Shown: positions 12,737 through 25,975 of the stretch, in pieces
Layout of the letters: every line of letters starts with the position of its first letter
How positions within the stretch are numbered: the stretch's first letter is position 1
Source of the DNA: Actinostola sp. cb2023
Taxonomy: Eukaryota > Cnidaria > Anthozoa > Actiniaria > Actinostolidae
Assembly: GCA_033675265.1 (NCBI GenBank)
Contig: JAUJYZ010000071.1
Span: forward strand, 1-64,000
DNA: 64,000 bases
Reading direction: 5' to 3'
Program-made: the position numbers and the translations under genes
The notes under the pieces: generated by a model
The model's database searches: none
The model's input: the letters and a program-made list of their open reading frames with translations, nothing else
What the model was told of the DNA's origin: nothing

Positions 12737-13042
12737 ATTGGCGTCCTGGAAGCAGCAGAGAAACTTGGCCCGCAAGAGCTGTATCTCTGTGAATATTACA
12801 GTTTACTGTGATCTCCAGGTGCTTCCTTGGGAATCTAATTCAGCCGGCTTTCGAATATTCGAACTCGCGCGACCTGGAATTGCTTAAATGATTGGCGTCC
12901 TGGAAGCAGCAGAGAAACTTGGCCCGCAAGAGCTGTATCTCTCTGAGTATTACAGTTTACTGTGATCTCCAGGTGCTTCCTTGGGAATCTAATTCAGCCG
13001 GCTTTCGAACATTCGAACTCGCACGACCTGGAATTGCTTATG
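12737..13042. repeat. 154-bp tandem duplication
   Basis: Two adjacent copies (12737-12890 and 12891-about 13042) beginning ATTGGCGTCCTGGAAGCAGC differ at only a few bases. Non-coding; located in the 3' flank of GPCR copy 2. Confidence 0.85.
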
Positions 13043-13660
13043 GTATCAGGGTATCCCAAAAAATACTTCAAACCACCGGTTTTGATTTTGTTTGACAATC
13101 AAATCAAATTGAACATTATCTATCATCTCCAAAAAACAGAATCTAAAAATATTTTTTTCCTAAAAAGTTAAGATCAAAAAACGAATTTTGGATTTCATTT
13201 GATGCAAAAAGATGTTGACAAGCAAGCTGTCAACAGCACTCATGCAACATACTTTCCACAAAGATTCAGATGCGAAGAAAGTATCCAAAAATCGTAACTG
13301 CTCACTCAAAACATCCTTGAATAACGATGCTAAACCACACACGGTCAAAGTGCTCGTATTTTCCGCCAACAGTAACTATGTTTTCCTGCCTCGTTGTGTT
13401 ACGAACGCTACGTACTGTAAGGCGATCTACTTATGAATGCCATTCATATGTCATCAGGTATTGGATCACATATTTGTGGTGGATTATCCACGCTTGTGTA
13501 AACAAAGGCACCACTTGACTTGAAAACTCTTTTGCCTTTTATTTCGGAAACAAAATACCAAGGAATCAAGCGCACATTTTGAGTTCCGGGTCAAAGGAAT
13601 TTTATCCGATTTAGCTGAAATTTGGTAGACACTTTGTCAGATAAATATTCTTCAAAAATG

Positions 13661-14500
13661 TGTCTCCGAATTTTAATATTCAATTTTCGTCGAAAGTTAT
13701 AACTTGTTTTGTAAAGTGTTTTCCAGTTTTTGAAGAGCTCGAAGTTTAGGACCATATAAAAACGCAACGGGTTAATTTATCAATAAACGGAGACACATTT
13801 TGGGAAGCTATATCTCATGAGCTTATAAAGGTATTAGTCGAGGATTTCCGATAAATTGCGGCTGTATGGGACCTCGGCGATGATAGTGATGTCAAAATCT
13901 GAACTTTTTTACCTATTTCAAATATACTGTTTTTTGTTCTAAAAACTAATTGTTTTATTGAATTCTGCATTTATTCAGCTTTCAATTGGGGAGAAACTCC
14001 AATTTGTCTCCGCATAAAATCGAGAATGGTAGGATATCATTTTTATCAACCCCAAAAAAAGTCCTTGACAAAATCTTTATATCAAAAAAAGTCCACCAGA
14101 AAAATGAAATCCCAAAAAAAGTCCCAAGCCGCGAATTTCAAACCCAAAAAAAGCCTTCGCACCTCCCCGTCACTGATTCCCCTGAGTACCCCCCCTGGGG
14201 CTACATGTTGTACTTATTTGCCTTTACTTTTCGTTTTGAAATGTCAACTGAAGCAAAAAGAAAATTTAACCGAATACGAAAACAGATCGCGGCCTATTTT
14301 ATTTGATATTATATTTATTTCTGCTAAAAATACTTCCTTTGGTTGCTATATATGTGCTATATATGTGCTTGCTATGTTGTTGATATGTGCTTGCTAAGAG
14401 CCTATCGCAGATGATCAATAATATCGCAGGAATTCGAGAACTAACTGTCCCGACTGAAATAATAAGTGCTTATGTTTAACCTCCATTTGAGATGAGATCA
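13661..14500. other. Intergenic, A-run rich, no gene seen
   Basis: Contains several AAAAAAAGTCC-type words between 14045 and 14160 and short GCTATATATGTGCTT repeats near 14340-14395. Overlapping open frames at 13986-14397 are low-complexity and not convincing. Confidence 0.45.
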
Positions 14501-14657
14501 GGAAATACATGGACTTTCACCAGCTAGCTGAATGAAACCAAGCAAACTGGAGAAACAATTGGCTTTGTTTAAATACCTACGCCATCAATACTATACCTCT
14601 CAATGTGGGTCTATTGAAAATAATACACAATGGTTCCCAGGGTGTATGCCATTAATT

Positions 14658-14836
14658 AAGCAATACAACACATTTTCCGTGTTTATATTCACTTTTACAA
14701 ACACGCGGGATGTTGGGAGAACACGAGAAAAGTTTGAAAATCACGAGCCTCCCGGCGACACTTTTTCGAGTGTTCTCCCAACATCCCGCGTGTTTGTAAA
14801 AGTGAATATAAACACGGAAAATGTGTTGTATTGCTT
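14658..14836. mobile_element. Foldback element
   Basis: Near-perfect inverted repeat with arms of about 66 bp (left arm starts AAGCAATACAACACATTTTC) and a short central loop. No coding. It belongs to a stretch of roughly 640 bp (14661-15300) absent from the matching 5' region of the second PAN/fibrinogen-like gene (21640-21770), so it inserted after that duplication or was lost from the other copy. Confidence 0.75.
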
Positions 14837-15433
14837 TTATAAAATAACTACACGGTTTTCTTTACGCAAGTTTTCATTGATCAAATGTGCAATTCTCCTG
14901 AAAACATCAGAAATGGCTCACCATCCAATCCAATCTTGCGAAAGAAATCAAAATGGCAAAGCGATTCGACAACTTATCTGTGCCGTTTCGCCGTTTAAAA
15001 AGTGTTTTGACAGGAAAATCGTTTTGAAGAATGCTATTTTCTGTCAGAAAATTACAGAAGAATGCTTCCTTTGTTAGTTTGTGTACCCTGTGAACACGAA
15101 AGACGAAGAAAAGTGAGAAAAGCTGAGCTGATTCAATGAAGACGTCGTCAAACTTTCTGAAATATTTTACAACTTGATGAATGGAGCACGAAGTCAGGTA
15201 GCCAACTCTACAGTTTTTGTCGTACTTTTGAACCTTTTCATTCAGGTTTTTCTCAACAAGAATGTATAAACGATAGATGTTTTTGAGACACACGACGATA
15301 TTTTTTGGCGTAATCATCGATGGTGGGGCTGGTCGACAGAGACAGACAAAAGTCAAAAGCATCGAGAAACATCATGTTCTGAGTAGAGGTTATCGTCACA
15401 AAGAAAAATTTGATGCAAACTCACCAAGAAATC

Positions 15434-18400
15434 ATGTTGATGAAAGTTAAATCCATCAAAGTAAGTAGACTTTAAACTTTTCTTTATTGATGTCGCTTGG
15501 TAAATCATTATTCATTCCACTTCTACTTTGATTCGTGTTCTCATTCTCGTCCAATACTACTCCTTACATTAATATTTTTTAACTTCTTTATGTTCTGCTG
15601 TGTTTGTTGAGATATCTCATGCAAATACGAGTAATTCGAGTAAATCTAAAAACAGGTGTACGCCAAGTTTCAGAAATACAAACACCATTCCAACACGATT
15701 AATTAATAATATTTTCATATCAGTAAAAGTTATCTAACTTCATCAGTCTTTTTCACGCACATCATAATCTTATTTCGCGAAAACTAGTTTCGTTCTTACA
15801 CGAACATTCTCAGTTCGCTAATATCATGCAATAATGGATGACATCAAAGGATGGTGTGTGTGTGAAAAAGACTCTGGTGAAGGTGAAACATCTTTACTGA
15901 TATGATATTTCAGTGTAAATACGAGTAACCTGTGATTTCGCGTAAATCTAAGGGTATATTATAAACAGGTGACAGGTTTTACAAAGACTAACAACATTCC
16001 ACCAAAGTTCATTAATTCTTAATTATATTCAGATTTCAGAATTTAGTCAAATCAATGGTTTTGAAACCCAGCAAACATCAGTGTCCTACATGTGTATTTT
16101 TTTTCCAGCCGTGACCTTGCACAAACACAATATTATTCGCATACAGAGTGCATAAATTATACCCGTGAAACAAAGAGAAATATGTATCCAATAAATATAA
16201 GCTAATTTCAAAGTAATGAAGTTAAGGTAGTCCAATGATACCACCTACTTCTCCCATAAATAAAGACAATTAAGCACTACTTCGTTGTTTTGTTCGACCG
16301 GATATCATGATCGATAATGAATGTGCTCCATTATTATCTTATTATTATAGTTTTCCCCCATATTGTTCTAGACTCATATGCTAGACAGTCATGCTATGGT
16401 TGAGTGATCACGGGCCCTTTGGCTTAATTGGCTGAAATTTCAATATAGCTAGCAGTCACTTAATGTAATGTATTCATGGCATATCATACTGTTCACTGTC
16501 TATTGTGTCGTTCTAATATGCATTGTGCTGTCTAAAATATATGTTGTGATTTGAAATTTTCAACTGGTTTATTTGTTTTAGTCAATGTAGCGTGATGGAC
16601 CTATTCAACCTCCATGTTGGCTTCTTTGTCAGACTCTTTGGACTTCATAACCATTCTGACGCAATAGACCTTTTTACAGATACGGCGGCCATTTTTGATT
16701 CTATTGTTTTGGCTAATACATTATGGGATGCTCAGGGTGCAAATGACCCAAGAACTGTACGTACAGTGTGGAGTCGCGTCAATATATTGTTAACCATAGT
16801 GTTGTATGACTTACTATCTACATCTACATCTACATGTGTGGTGTATTGTTGTATAATTTTGTTCAAATTAAATTAATTGCTTTAAATTAAGTATTCGTAG
16901 TTTTTCATGGCCAAATGGTTACTAGCTTGCCCCCTAGGCATCCCATAATTCAATATGGCCGCCGTATCGGCAAAACAAAAGTTACACCATGTGAGCGCTC
17001 GCTCTTGGCTGGTTAAATTTCGTGTAAATTTCCTGTTAATACTCCAGTTTCGAGTTTTTTAGACACCGCTGTACTCCTTGACAAAAAACATGTTTGCTCA
17101 GGCTTAGCCTCAATGCAGATAATAACCCGTGCAATTAAAAATGGTTTCAATTATATTGTTGAATGTCAACACTTTTTCGCGTTCTCGTTGATATTTGTGA
17201 ATAATTTACACTGAATTGAGGCTAAGCCTGAGCAAATGCGTCTTTTGTCAAGGACAGCGGTCGTCGCTTAACAACTCGAAACTGGAGTATTATGTGACAA
17301 TCATTTTGCAAATTTCCTGCAAATTAGACTTACATGGTTTTGAACATGTTTTTTTAAAATATATATTTTTGATCTAAATTTTGACTTTCTCATTAGCGTT
17401 TATTGTTTGTACCACCAACCTGGTCACTGTGTTATTATTATTATGTTTTTAATTTGTACAATCCTCACCGCTCTTTGTGACCTATATTTTGGGTACAAGA
17501 TGCACCTTTTCGGTTTATCTTTTATACTTTAATCAGCAATATATTGATTTAGTTAGTTAATATCAGGGTTTTCAATACCATTTGTTTGTCGTTTTTGTTG
17601 CCTGGCAAATCAAACAAATCTACCCACAACACTGTCCGCCAATCAGAAGTAACCAAAAAGAAGGCTATGCTCTGATTGGTACAGAGTTCAAAACGCTGAT
17701 AACGATGACGTATGCCCTTTGTTTATTGGAATGCGAAAGCGACTTGAATTGTATGAGCATAAACTTTCACATGGTAACAAAGAAATGTGAGCTGAACGCA
17801 CAGACTAAGGAGACATTACCAGAGATTTATAAAGAGAGACAAAACAGTATTTACTCGACAAACATGGACAACAGAACTCCAAGTAAGTGATGATATAGTT
17901 TGTTACCCTGTTTTAGTGCTGGAAGGCTCAAAACCCTGCCAAATATAAAACCCCTCTCTGTAGGCAACACTAATGATATATACCGTCATGATAACAATCA
18001 CTGCAATTACTACAATGGTCATAACCACCACTAAAGTCATCGCGATGCATCATGTGTTAATAGTCATACTTACCCTATGATTATAACTATTTTTCGATGT
18101 TGTTGTTGTAGAACCATTGAAAGGTACTAAGGCACGTCCAGCTAAGTCATGTCTAGATATACTGGTCAGCAGTCATTCTAAGGGGACACGCGTGTATTGG
18201 TTAGACCCGCCCAACACAGGGACCCCAATTCAAGGTTTCTATGATATGGCCATTGATGGAGGTAATGACCATACAGAAGGTAGAGAAACACGGTAGAACA
18301 TTGCGCGCAGCACGAGGTGTGTTAGCCTATGTAATTAATATAATTCTACTCACAATATAGCAGCAGTGGGAGATCGCTTGATCTCAACCGTTTTACTTAT

Positions 18401-19069
18401 CGTTTTCAAAAAGCTTTAGTATATTTTTGTTATATATTTTCACGCTGACATGATTGCACCAAACTGAAAAATCATTACCATGTTTCAGGTGGCTGGACGA
18501 TTGTCAAGAGAACAGTCCTGCAAAGTACAACGTTGCCTAATCACCTGGTCTATCGTACCTATGATGTCATTTCCGCCTTCGATAAGTATGACCAGAACGT
18601 CGTACCTATAGGAGCCGCCATGTTGGATATCCTCAACAAGATGGGGTTTCACCAGATTCATTTCTATTGTCATAAGAAATCAGTGGGTAGAGTGGTGAGC
18701 ATCATGACCAAGAACAACATCGCTGGCCAGCAAGTTGTGCGGTATTTTACCGACGATGCATTTGCCAATACTACTTTCCCTGACGCTTGTGGCTCGTTTG
18801 ACAGACTTCCCGAGGACATGTCAATTCTGGCTCAGAATTGTGCTAAATGGGGCAAAGATAGCGCGGGAAAAGTGCAAGTTAACAAATGGGGTCGCTATCC
18901 CGGAAATGGAGGAGGTCGTTTGGTATCGTATCCAATCGTTATTGAAACATCACCTGCTCGTGGCTTTGGTTTTCGTTGGAATGAACCCAAGCGTTTTTAT
19001 TGTGATGATAACTTTGATAGTCCCCAGCCATACAACGTGCAGGACACATGGCGTATATCCGTTCGATAG
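15434..19069 (+). CDS. Secreted PAN/apple plus fibrinogen-like domain protein, copy 1
   Basis: Four exons: 15434-15460, 17567-17882, 18112-18261, 18489-19069, with GT donors at 15461, 17883, 18262 and AG acceptors; they sum to 1074 nt, 357 residues plus stop. Exon 1 encodes only nine residues (MLMKVKSIK), joined to a hydrophobic stretch (residues 14-22), giving a signal peptide split over an intron. Residues 32-83 form a PAN/apple-like module (Cys32, 61, 65, 71, 83). Residues 128-357 resemble the fibrinogen-related fold seen in coral skeletal-matrix protein 5-like proteins: SCLDIL, a YWLD segment, GGGWTIV and a C-terminal CDD. Tyr158 replaces the Cys that the second copy keeps in its GFCDMDTDGG motif, so one disulfide may be lost. 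Probably an extracellular lectin-like or matrix protein. Exon 1 is inferred by matching both copies. Confidence 0.75.
17041..17288. mobile_element. MITE with ACTCCAGTTTCGAGTT termini (short member)
   Basis: 248 bp in intron 1 of the PAN/fibrinogen-like gene. Arms of about 90 bp share the words ACTCCAGTTTCGAGTT and TTTGCTCAGGCTTAGCCTCA and are reverse complements. Non-coding. A 1.13-kb relative lies just past the gene at 19293-20424. Confidence 0.8.
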
Positions 19070-19292
19070 GTTTCTTTGTTTGATTTCATGGGGCTTATAC
19101 CGCTTCTATGTTTTTGAACGTGTCAACGATATTTCAATCGGGTGTATGCCAATGTACCATGAACTGAACTTGTAGACAGAATATGATTTTTTCATTGTTA
19201 TTGTAAACATTGTACCACTAAACTGTACTTGTAGTCTGGATACGCTTCCACGGCACAATTTCTATACCACTATGTATTTACAGTATCTAAAT

Positions 19293-20317
19293 ACTCCAGT
19301 TTCGAGTTGTCTAGACACCGCTGTACTTCTTGATAAAAGACGCATTTGCTCAGGCTTAGCCTCAATTCAGTGGAAATTATGCACAAATACCGACGAGAAC
19401 GCGAAAAAGTGTTGGCATTCATTTTAATTGCACGGGTTACTGTGACGTCATAATGAATGTTGCAATATTTTATCGATTTTTGGATTTAGGAATTCAAATA
19501 CTTTGAAGTAGGAATTTGAAACAGATATATCAGGGGAGTGCAAAGCTAAAAACCGTTCCTTGGTAGCATCAATAGTTGTTGAGTTATAGGAAGTTGAATA
19601 ATGGCCAACCCACCCCTCCCCTCAACCTCGTTTATAGGAAGATATAGGAAAACAAACCCCTTGGTTAAAATTTTTCGTTATTTCATTAAATCAATCCATT
19701 CTTATTTTAAGGTACTTTACTAAATGGCTTCTAAGATCGTATCGTTTTGGATTTTTTAATTTCGGTCTCAGATTGAAGATATTAGGACATATTTATTATG
19801 ACGTCATTTGATGACGTCACAAGTTTTTGTTTTTTGTTTAAGAGAAACGATAAAGAGAAACTCGTGCTTCAAAATGTTTCGCATATTTTTGCAATAGACT
19901 AGTACAACATATTTACAAGGTATTTGATCTTATGATTATTGAAATTTATAATTGAAATTATTAATTTCGAAATTCCCAAATGGTATGACGTAATTCAAAA
20001 AAGTCAAAGTTTAAAAACATATTACTCCTTCCATAATAATGCTATCAACAATCTGTTTTCGGTATTCATCTTCTTATTATCTGTTATTTCATTTTCAATA
20101 CATAACTAAAATGTATTCCTTATCTTTAAAATCGTCAAAATGTTGCAACATGCGTAGTGACGTCATAATATCGATATATTACGTCAGAAATGTACCACAA
20201 TATTCTCCATGCCGATATCACTCCATACCCGAAATTTGGTCGAAAAATACTTTTTGCAAGTACAGCTATAATGCAAAATGCATTTGTGGCAGAAACAGAT
20301 GACGTCGACCGTTTTTT

Positions 20318-20348
<31 letters not shown>

Positions 20349-20424
20349 GGGGTTGGTGGGCCCCAGCGAGAACGCGTATTTTGTCAAGGAGTACAGCGGC
20401 GCGTAAACAACTCGAAACTGAAGT
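19293..20424. mobile_element. Longer relative of the ACTCCAGTTTCGAGTT element
   Basis: Starts ACTCCAGTTTCGAGTTGT and ends with the inverse, including the GTACAGCGG and GTCAAGGA subterminal words of the short member. The interior is AT-rich with several GACGTCA words and a T16-G25 homopolymer tract. No transposase frame is visible, so it is also non-autonomous. Confidence 0.7.
20312..20352. repeat. T16 followed by G25 homopolymer tract
   Basis: Sixteen T then twenty-five G without interruption. Lengths in an assembly are unreliable for such runs. Confidence 0.9.
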
Positions 20425-21190
20425 ATTGTAGGTAAAATTAAAACAAGACGCTCAATGAGCGTTCACTCGGGCATTGTGAAAAGGAAAATGTCAGTTGTTC
20501 GAGGAAGTACTTGAAAATGAATGCCAGTTGGTTGAAGAACAAGGACAATGTCAGCTGCGCGAGGAGAGACCTGACAATGACTGACAGTTGCGTGACGAGG
20601 GAGACTATGTATATACATGTATGTGTCGAGTTCATTTGATTTGCCTTTGAGTTCATTTGATTACCTTTTGACTTTGAGTTCAATTGATTTGATTTTGATG
20701 AGTTTGTGTAAAGGCCCCCTCTCTAGCTTCAGATCCCGAAACGTCGAGTTTGGAATCGAGTTCGGGTTCGAGTTACGGTTCGAACGTCGAATAAAACAAG
20801 GACATCTTCTTCAATACAATATAATTTCTCTGACGTCATGACAATCAGTGACAGTTGAGTGACGAGGGAGACTATTAGTCCGGTGAGTACGAACATGATA
20901 CGTCTTGAGGTTGCATAGGTCAGATGGTTCCGATAACGGCCTCGCGTTTGTTTTAAAAAAAAAAAATATTTTAAGCGAGCTTCTAGTCCTTTTACCACTT
21001 CTAGTCATTGAACGATGAACTAGAATCCTGACCTTTTAATAGCTTGAAGATCTACAGCTGCTTTCAAAACTAAGATTCATAATCTACTTGAGTCCTGTGT
21101 CTCCTTTATCTTTTCAAATCTGCGGAGTAATCTTGAAACTCCGGATACGATTAAATACGTCGCATACTCGTCATTTTGAAGCCGAACAAA

Positions 21191-21222
<32 letters not shown>

Positions 21223-21640
21223 CGAAATCCGCATTTTCTAACTCGGGCGGCCTGCGGCCTGGGCCCGAGTAATAAGCAATAAAATAATTCACCAAGAATT
21301 GCATAATGACATGTAGTTAAACATCATTGACAAATGTCTATTGTTTCAATGTGTACACTACACCACGAAGTCACACGATTTCATTTTCGTATCTTTTGGA
21401 AGAATACATTTCCCGCTGCTTCTGCTGAAAACACCCTCCCTTTGGTTGCTATGTGGTTGCTATGTGGTTGCTATGTGGTTGCTATGTGTCTTGCATATGA
21501 CCGCTGATCTATTGCACCACAGGCATTCAAGAACCAATCAAGTGTGTCGAATGAAAGGACATTGTTTAAATTTGACCATCATTTGATACATTGATATTAT
21601 ATCACCATCTGATTGGCACCCAGCAAACTGGAGAAACAAT
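20425..21640. other. Intergenic, no gene seen
   Basis: Holds a (ACT)n microsatellite at about 21189-21222, a short GGTTGCTATGT repeat (21443-21490), and sequence rich in GAGTTCATTTGATT words near 20625-20700. Segments near 21500-21640 begin the similarity to the 5' region of the first PAN/fibrinogen-like gene. Confidence 0.5.
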
Positions 21641-22149
21641 TTGCTTTGTTTCTGCTCTACGTCATCTCTTAATGTGAGTCTCTTGAAATCGATACACAAT
21701 TGTTGAGAGATGTCATTAATTAAGTATCATTATTCTAAACGCCTTGCACATTAACTTGGCGTAACGATCGATGGTGTGGCTGGTTGACAAACGGACACAG
21801 ACAAAAGTCAAAAGCATCGAGTAAACATCACGTTCTGAAAAGAGCCTTATCGTCAAAAAGAAAACGTTGATGTAAACTCACCAAGAAATCATGTTGTTGA
21901 AAGTTAAATCCATCAAAGTAAGTAGACTTTACAAGTGTTTTTAATGATGTCACTTGACCAATAATTATTCATAAATAAAACGTGGTTTTCTCTGTCATTA
22001 ATATTAGTATTTTATAAACTGTATACGTTTCGATCCTTCCTAGAATCTTCTCAAGTCAGTAACGGTCGTTTCAATCGATCGTGTTTAGTTTATATAATGC
22101 ATATTGTTACAATTTTCAATAATTAATCATCATTTTGAAATCACTAGTA

Positions 22150-22410
22150 AATCCTGCAATCTAATTGGCTAAAAATGGTGCGATTAAATCATTAATTGCA
22201 CTATTTTGGATCATTAATTGCACCATTTTTTTTTTTTTAATTTTCGCACAGAAACTCTAATTTTATTAAATTCTGATTCTTCAATCTAATGGATTAAAAA
22301 TGGGTGCGATTAAATTAGAATGAAAAATTGTATTTTAGGATCATTAATTGCACCAATTATTTTTTTTTTTTTAATTTTCGCACAGAAACTCTAATTTTAT
22401 TAAATTCAAA
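22150..22410. repeat. Two tandem AT-rich units of about 120-140 bp
   Basis: Both units contain GGATCATTAATTGCACCA, a T-run and AATTTTCGCACAGAAACTC. Non-coding, within intron 1 of the second PAN/fibrinogen-like gene. Confidence 0.65.
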
Positions 22411-22571
22411 CGATTCTTCATAAAAAGTAATTTGTAATTTAGAATGAAAGAGTTGTATTTTAGGCATCAAAATTATTCTTATTATTGCAACTTACCACCT
22501 AAATATAATATAACGAGTGTATTTGAAAGGATTTCAAAATGAATATGATTAATAGGTAATTGAACTTCGTG

Positions 22572-22679
22572 TCGTGCAATTTTGGTCTGAAATCATACTC
22601 GTGATAACAAATTGCACTCCCGCTACGCGGTCGTGCAATTTTGTAATCACTCGTATGATTTCAGACCAAATTGCACTCC
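22572..22679. mobile_element. Foldback element
   Basis: About 108 bp; arms around GTGCAATTTTGGTCTGAAAT are reverse complementary, with a second nested pair (GTGATAACAAATTGCAC). Non-coding. Confidence 0.65.
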
Positions 22680-23183
22680 ACTCAGTTCTATTACCATTAC
22701 TAATAATTATTAATTCCACTTCTACTTTGATTCTTGTTCTAATTCTCGTCCTTGATTCTTCGTTACATTAATCATAATATTTTCAACTTCTTAATTTCTT
22801 TTCTGCCGTGTTTGTTAAGATGCAATATTGTAAATACGAGTACCTTATTTCAAGTAAATCTAAAGATATATTAAAAACACGTCTTAGGTTTTAGAAATAC
22901 TAACACCATTCCACCAAAGTTCATTAATTATTAATAATATTCTCACATCAGTAAAAGTTCTCCAGCTTCATCAGTCTTTTTTACGCACGTCATATTATTA
23001 TTTCGCGAAAGCTAGTTTCGTTCTTACGTGAAACCACTATCTAATCAAGGTAAATTATATTTACTGATATGTACATGTAAACACGAGTATAAACATGTGT
23101 CGAGTTTTTAAAAGACTAACAACATTCCACCAGACTTCATTAATTATTAATAATATTCAGCGTTTTAGAAGTTATATGCTAGT

Positions 23184-23904
23184 CAGGGGCGTAGCGTGCA
23201 TATACGCCCGTACGCACGTGCGTACAATTTAAAATCCTTAATATATGTATATATTATAAAAAACATAAAAATATTGAAAATAAAATGAAATCTAGGACAA
23301 AATCTTAACAGCTCACGGCAGATTACTTGCTGGAAACTACTCACAGAAGGCAGGAAAATGCTATTTTGGAGACCCTATACCTCAAAAAAGTTTCGGGGAG
23401 CATACCCGCGCATCCTACTACGAGCTCGCACCTTCGCCGCTCGTCAGATTGTGTCCCCCAATACATTTCCCCTTTCAGTCAGTCATTGTAGGCATGTATA
23501 ATGATGATTGTAGTTAGTACAGTTTCAAACAAAATAAATACCAAAAAACTGGCTTCGCCTCGGGTTATTATATCGCTATATATAACGGTAGCGGTATATA
23601 TAACCTGTTTACATAAATCCTTTAACCAATACTCATAAATCATTTACACAACCTTTACATAAATCCTTTTCTGAATCCTTTATATAACCTTTACATAAAT
23701 TCCCCCATAAAACTGAGTGATAAATGCATTTTACTATGTATTTATGTAGCGAGAAAGTCCGCTGGAAAACGAAGAAAATGGTATTTCCAAGGCTCTAGAT
23801 TTCTAAATTTTCAGGGGGGCATGCCCCTCACCCCCCTAGAAGCTCACGCCTTCGGCGCTCGTTGCTATGTGCGTACATTGCAAAAAAAGCACGCTACGCC
23901 CCTG
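23184..23904. mobile_element. Non-autonomous hAT-like element
   Basis: 721 bp bounded by CAGGGGCGTAGC and its exact inverse GCTACGCCCCTG, followed inward by imperfectly paired GCGTACGT-rich sequence. CTAGT directly flanks both ends. CAGGGGCG-type termini are characteristic of hAT elements, but these normally duplicate 8 bp and I see only 5 matching bases, so the superfamily is tentative. No transposase is present. Confidence 0.65.
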
Positions 23905-24227
23905 CTAGTTGTATCATAACGAGCCAGAACGTCTTAGTTACCAAAGATATGCGGGAAATTTTCCCGCATATTTGAGATTCCTCTTGACACTACGCCTATA
24001 ACAGAGAACCACAGGCGACAAAATTATGGCAAGTGATTGTCAACGTTTATATGAATAAACCGATCGAGAACAAATGTATTTACATATATTGAACGTGATA
24101 TATACCAACAATGACTCTAAAGCCATTTGTATTCGGCCATAAAAAACATAATAAGAGGAAAATTATAAATTTAGGACGTATTACAACATTGTATAGATAT
24201 GTACAAGGATCGGCATATTGATATACT

Positions 24228-24605
24228 CAGTAGAGATGCAGCTTGGCAGTATACTGACATGATTGTTTACAGGCTGATTTATCAGTATAAACTGATTCCC
24301 AGCTCAGTAGAGATGCAGTTTGGTGTTATACATGATTGTTACGAGCTGATTTATCAGTATAAACTGATTCCCAGCTCAGTATAGAGATGCAGTTTGGTGT
24401 TACATGATTGTTACGGGCTGATTTATCAGTATAAACTGATTCCCAGCTCAGTAGAGATGCAGTTTGGTGTTACATGATTGTTACGGGCTGATTTATCAGT
24501 TTAAACTGATTCCCAGCTCAGTAGAGATGCAGTTTGGTGTTACATGATTGTTACGGAGGGCGATTTATCAGTGTAAACTGATTCCCGGCCCAGCTCAGTA
24601 GAGTT
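24228..24605. repeat. 70-72-bp tandem repeat, about 5 copies
   Basis: Units contain CAGCTCAGTAGAGATGCAGT, GATTGTTACGGGCTG and the palindromic TTTATCAGTATAAACTGAT. Unit spacing is 72, 72, 70 and 77 bp. Non-coding intronic repeat. Confidence 0.85.
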
Positions 24606-25535
24606 GCATTTTATTCTAATATGAAGTTAGCGCTAAGTTACAGTGCAATCCCTGTGACTGTGTCACGATCGAGGCCAATCGGGAATTGAAATAAAATATT
24701 GCGGGCATTAAGAATGATCGGATGTATGCGCAGATCATCAATTAAACTTACCTTCGGAAGGCAAGTTAGATTTTACATGGATTGCCATATATTTTAACAT
24801 TCATCAGGGATCCTAAGTACCTGGAGCTTAAAATACAGTAGGTAGTACAAAATGATTCCACGTACTTTTGTTGGATAGGCATCTTTATCTTCGGAGATAA
24901 TTTCTGAAAGAACTCCCTTAGCTTGCATTTAATCGCTACATTTTGGCGGGAAAGATGGCGACGATTCTGTATTATAATTATTAAGATCGCCGAACGAGTT
25001 GGCTACACGAACATGAGATTCTGGAGCTCTTGGTCGTTAACACATGAGGTTGGGTTTCTGCCTAAGAATCCCAGCCAGAACACAATAGCTCAGACACATG
25101 TGAACGTAAACCTCTTCTTCTTTGGTCGCCTCCATCAAATACTCGATGATCTATTTGCGCGCCATTTACATCATGCAAGCGAAATTGCCTTGATTTGCAG
25201 AGGAAAACAGAGAGCAAGCACAGCTCTTTGGAATATTTTGTTGATTGCCCACAAATTCTGCTGTTCGATCAGTTCCTACCCTGTTTATCAGTGATTGCCG
25301 CATCGATCCCACGGCCTCGATCAACACGGCTCAGTAACTTTATTTACAACTTCAAAATCGCGCTCGCTTGTCAGAACTCATTTGATGAGAGTACACAGAA
25401 ATGTATTGCTACGGAAAGAAGGCAAACAACTTAATTAATTGGCCTTTGAAAGACAATGTTGATATATAGTAATTCGATCGATAGCAACCGCGCTACCCCA
25501 TTGTGACCATTATAACTTGGTTCTGGCTCCTTATG

Positions 25536-25775
25536 CACCTATTTCAAAAAAACGTTGGCATCTGAAATCTGAATCTGTGACCTAGAAACACTCGTAGCCA
25601 CAATATTTGCCAACGCAGGTCTTCGCCTAAATATCGTGGCATATTCCAGTAATTACAAGATAGATCACAACTTATACCCACAATAATAATAAAGTTCTGA
25701 CTTGTGCCTTACAATCCCTCTCGGTCTCAGATTTCAGATTCAGATTTCAGATGCCAACGTTTTTTGAAATAGGTG
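25536..25775. mobile_element. MITE with CACCTATTTCAAAAAA termini
   Basis: 240 bp with arms of about 40 bp (CACCTATTTCAAAAAAACGT continuing into GGCATCTGAAATCTGAATC) in inverse orientation. A similar terminus word (CAACGTTTTTTGAAATAG) occurs at about 53695. Non-coding. Confidence 0.7.
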
Positions 25776-25975
25776 TATACACTCGATTGCAAAATACAAC
25801 TGTTTAAGCACAAAATAGTGCTGAATATTATTGTTTTAGCCTTGCTGGAAGCGATACTAATCTAAAATTGATGATTCTGATATATAATAAAAAAAAAGCG
25901 ATGTTTCATACTTTGCATCTCATTAGATATCTTGTATCTCAATAATTTTCACATATAGAGCACAGTTATCATTAT

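Larger units (their letters stand above)
10430..13660. repeat. Inverted segmental duplication, right arm
   Basis: Reverse-complement partner of about 3786-6150: GPCR 5' flank, the GPCR itself, and the 3' flank at 13040-13660. The region 12281-13040 between gene and flank is specific to this arm and includes a 154-bp tandem duplication. Confidence 0.75.

Noticed and set aside
14907..15362. 151-codon minus-strand frame upstream of exon 1 of the PAN/fibrinogen-like gene
   Set aside because: No recognisable domain, overlaps the gene's 5' leader, and absent in the paralogous 5' region.
16592..16876. 94-codon frame in intron 1
   Set aside because: Its start resembles repeat sequence also found at about 2536-2600, and the rest shows no family.
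24923..25434. Two overlapping frames of 123 and 79 codons
   Set aside because: Low-information translations with no motif; no splice or promoter context.
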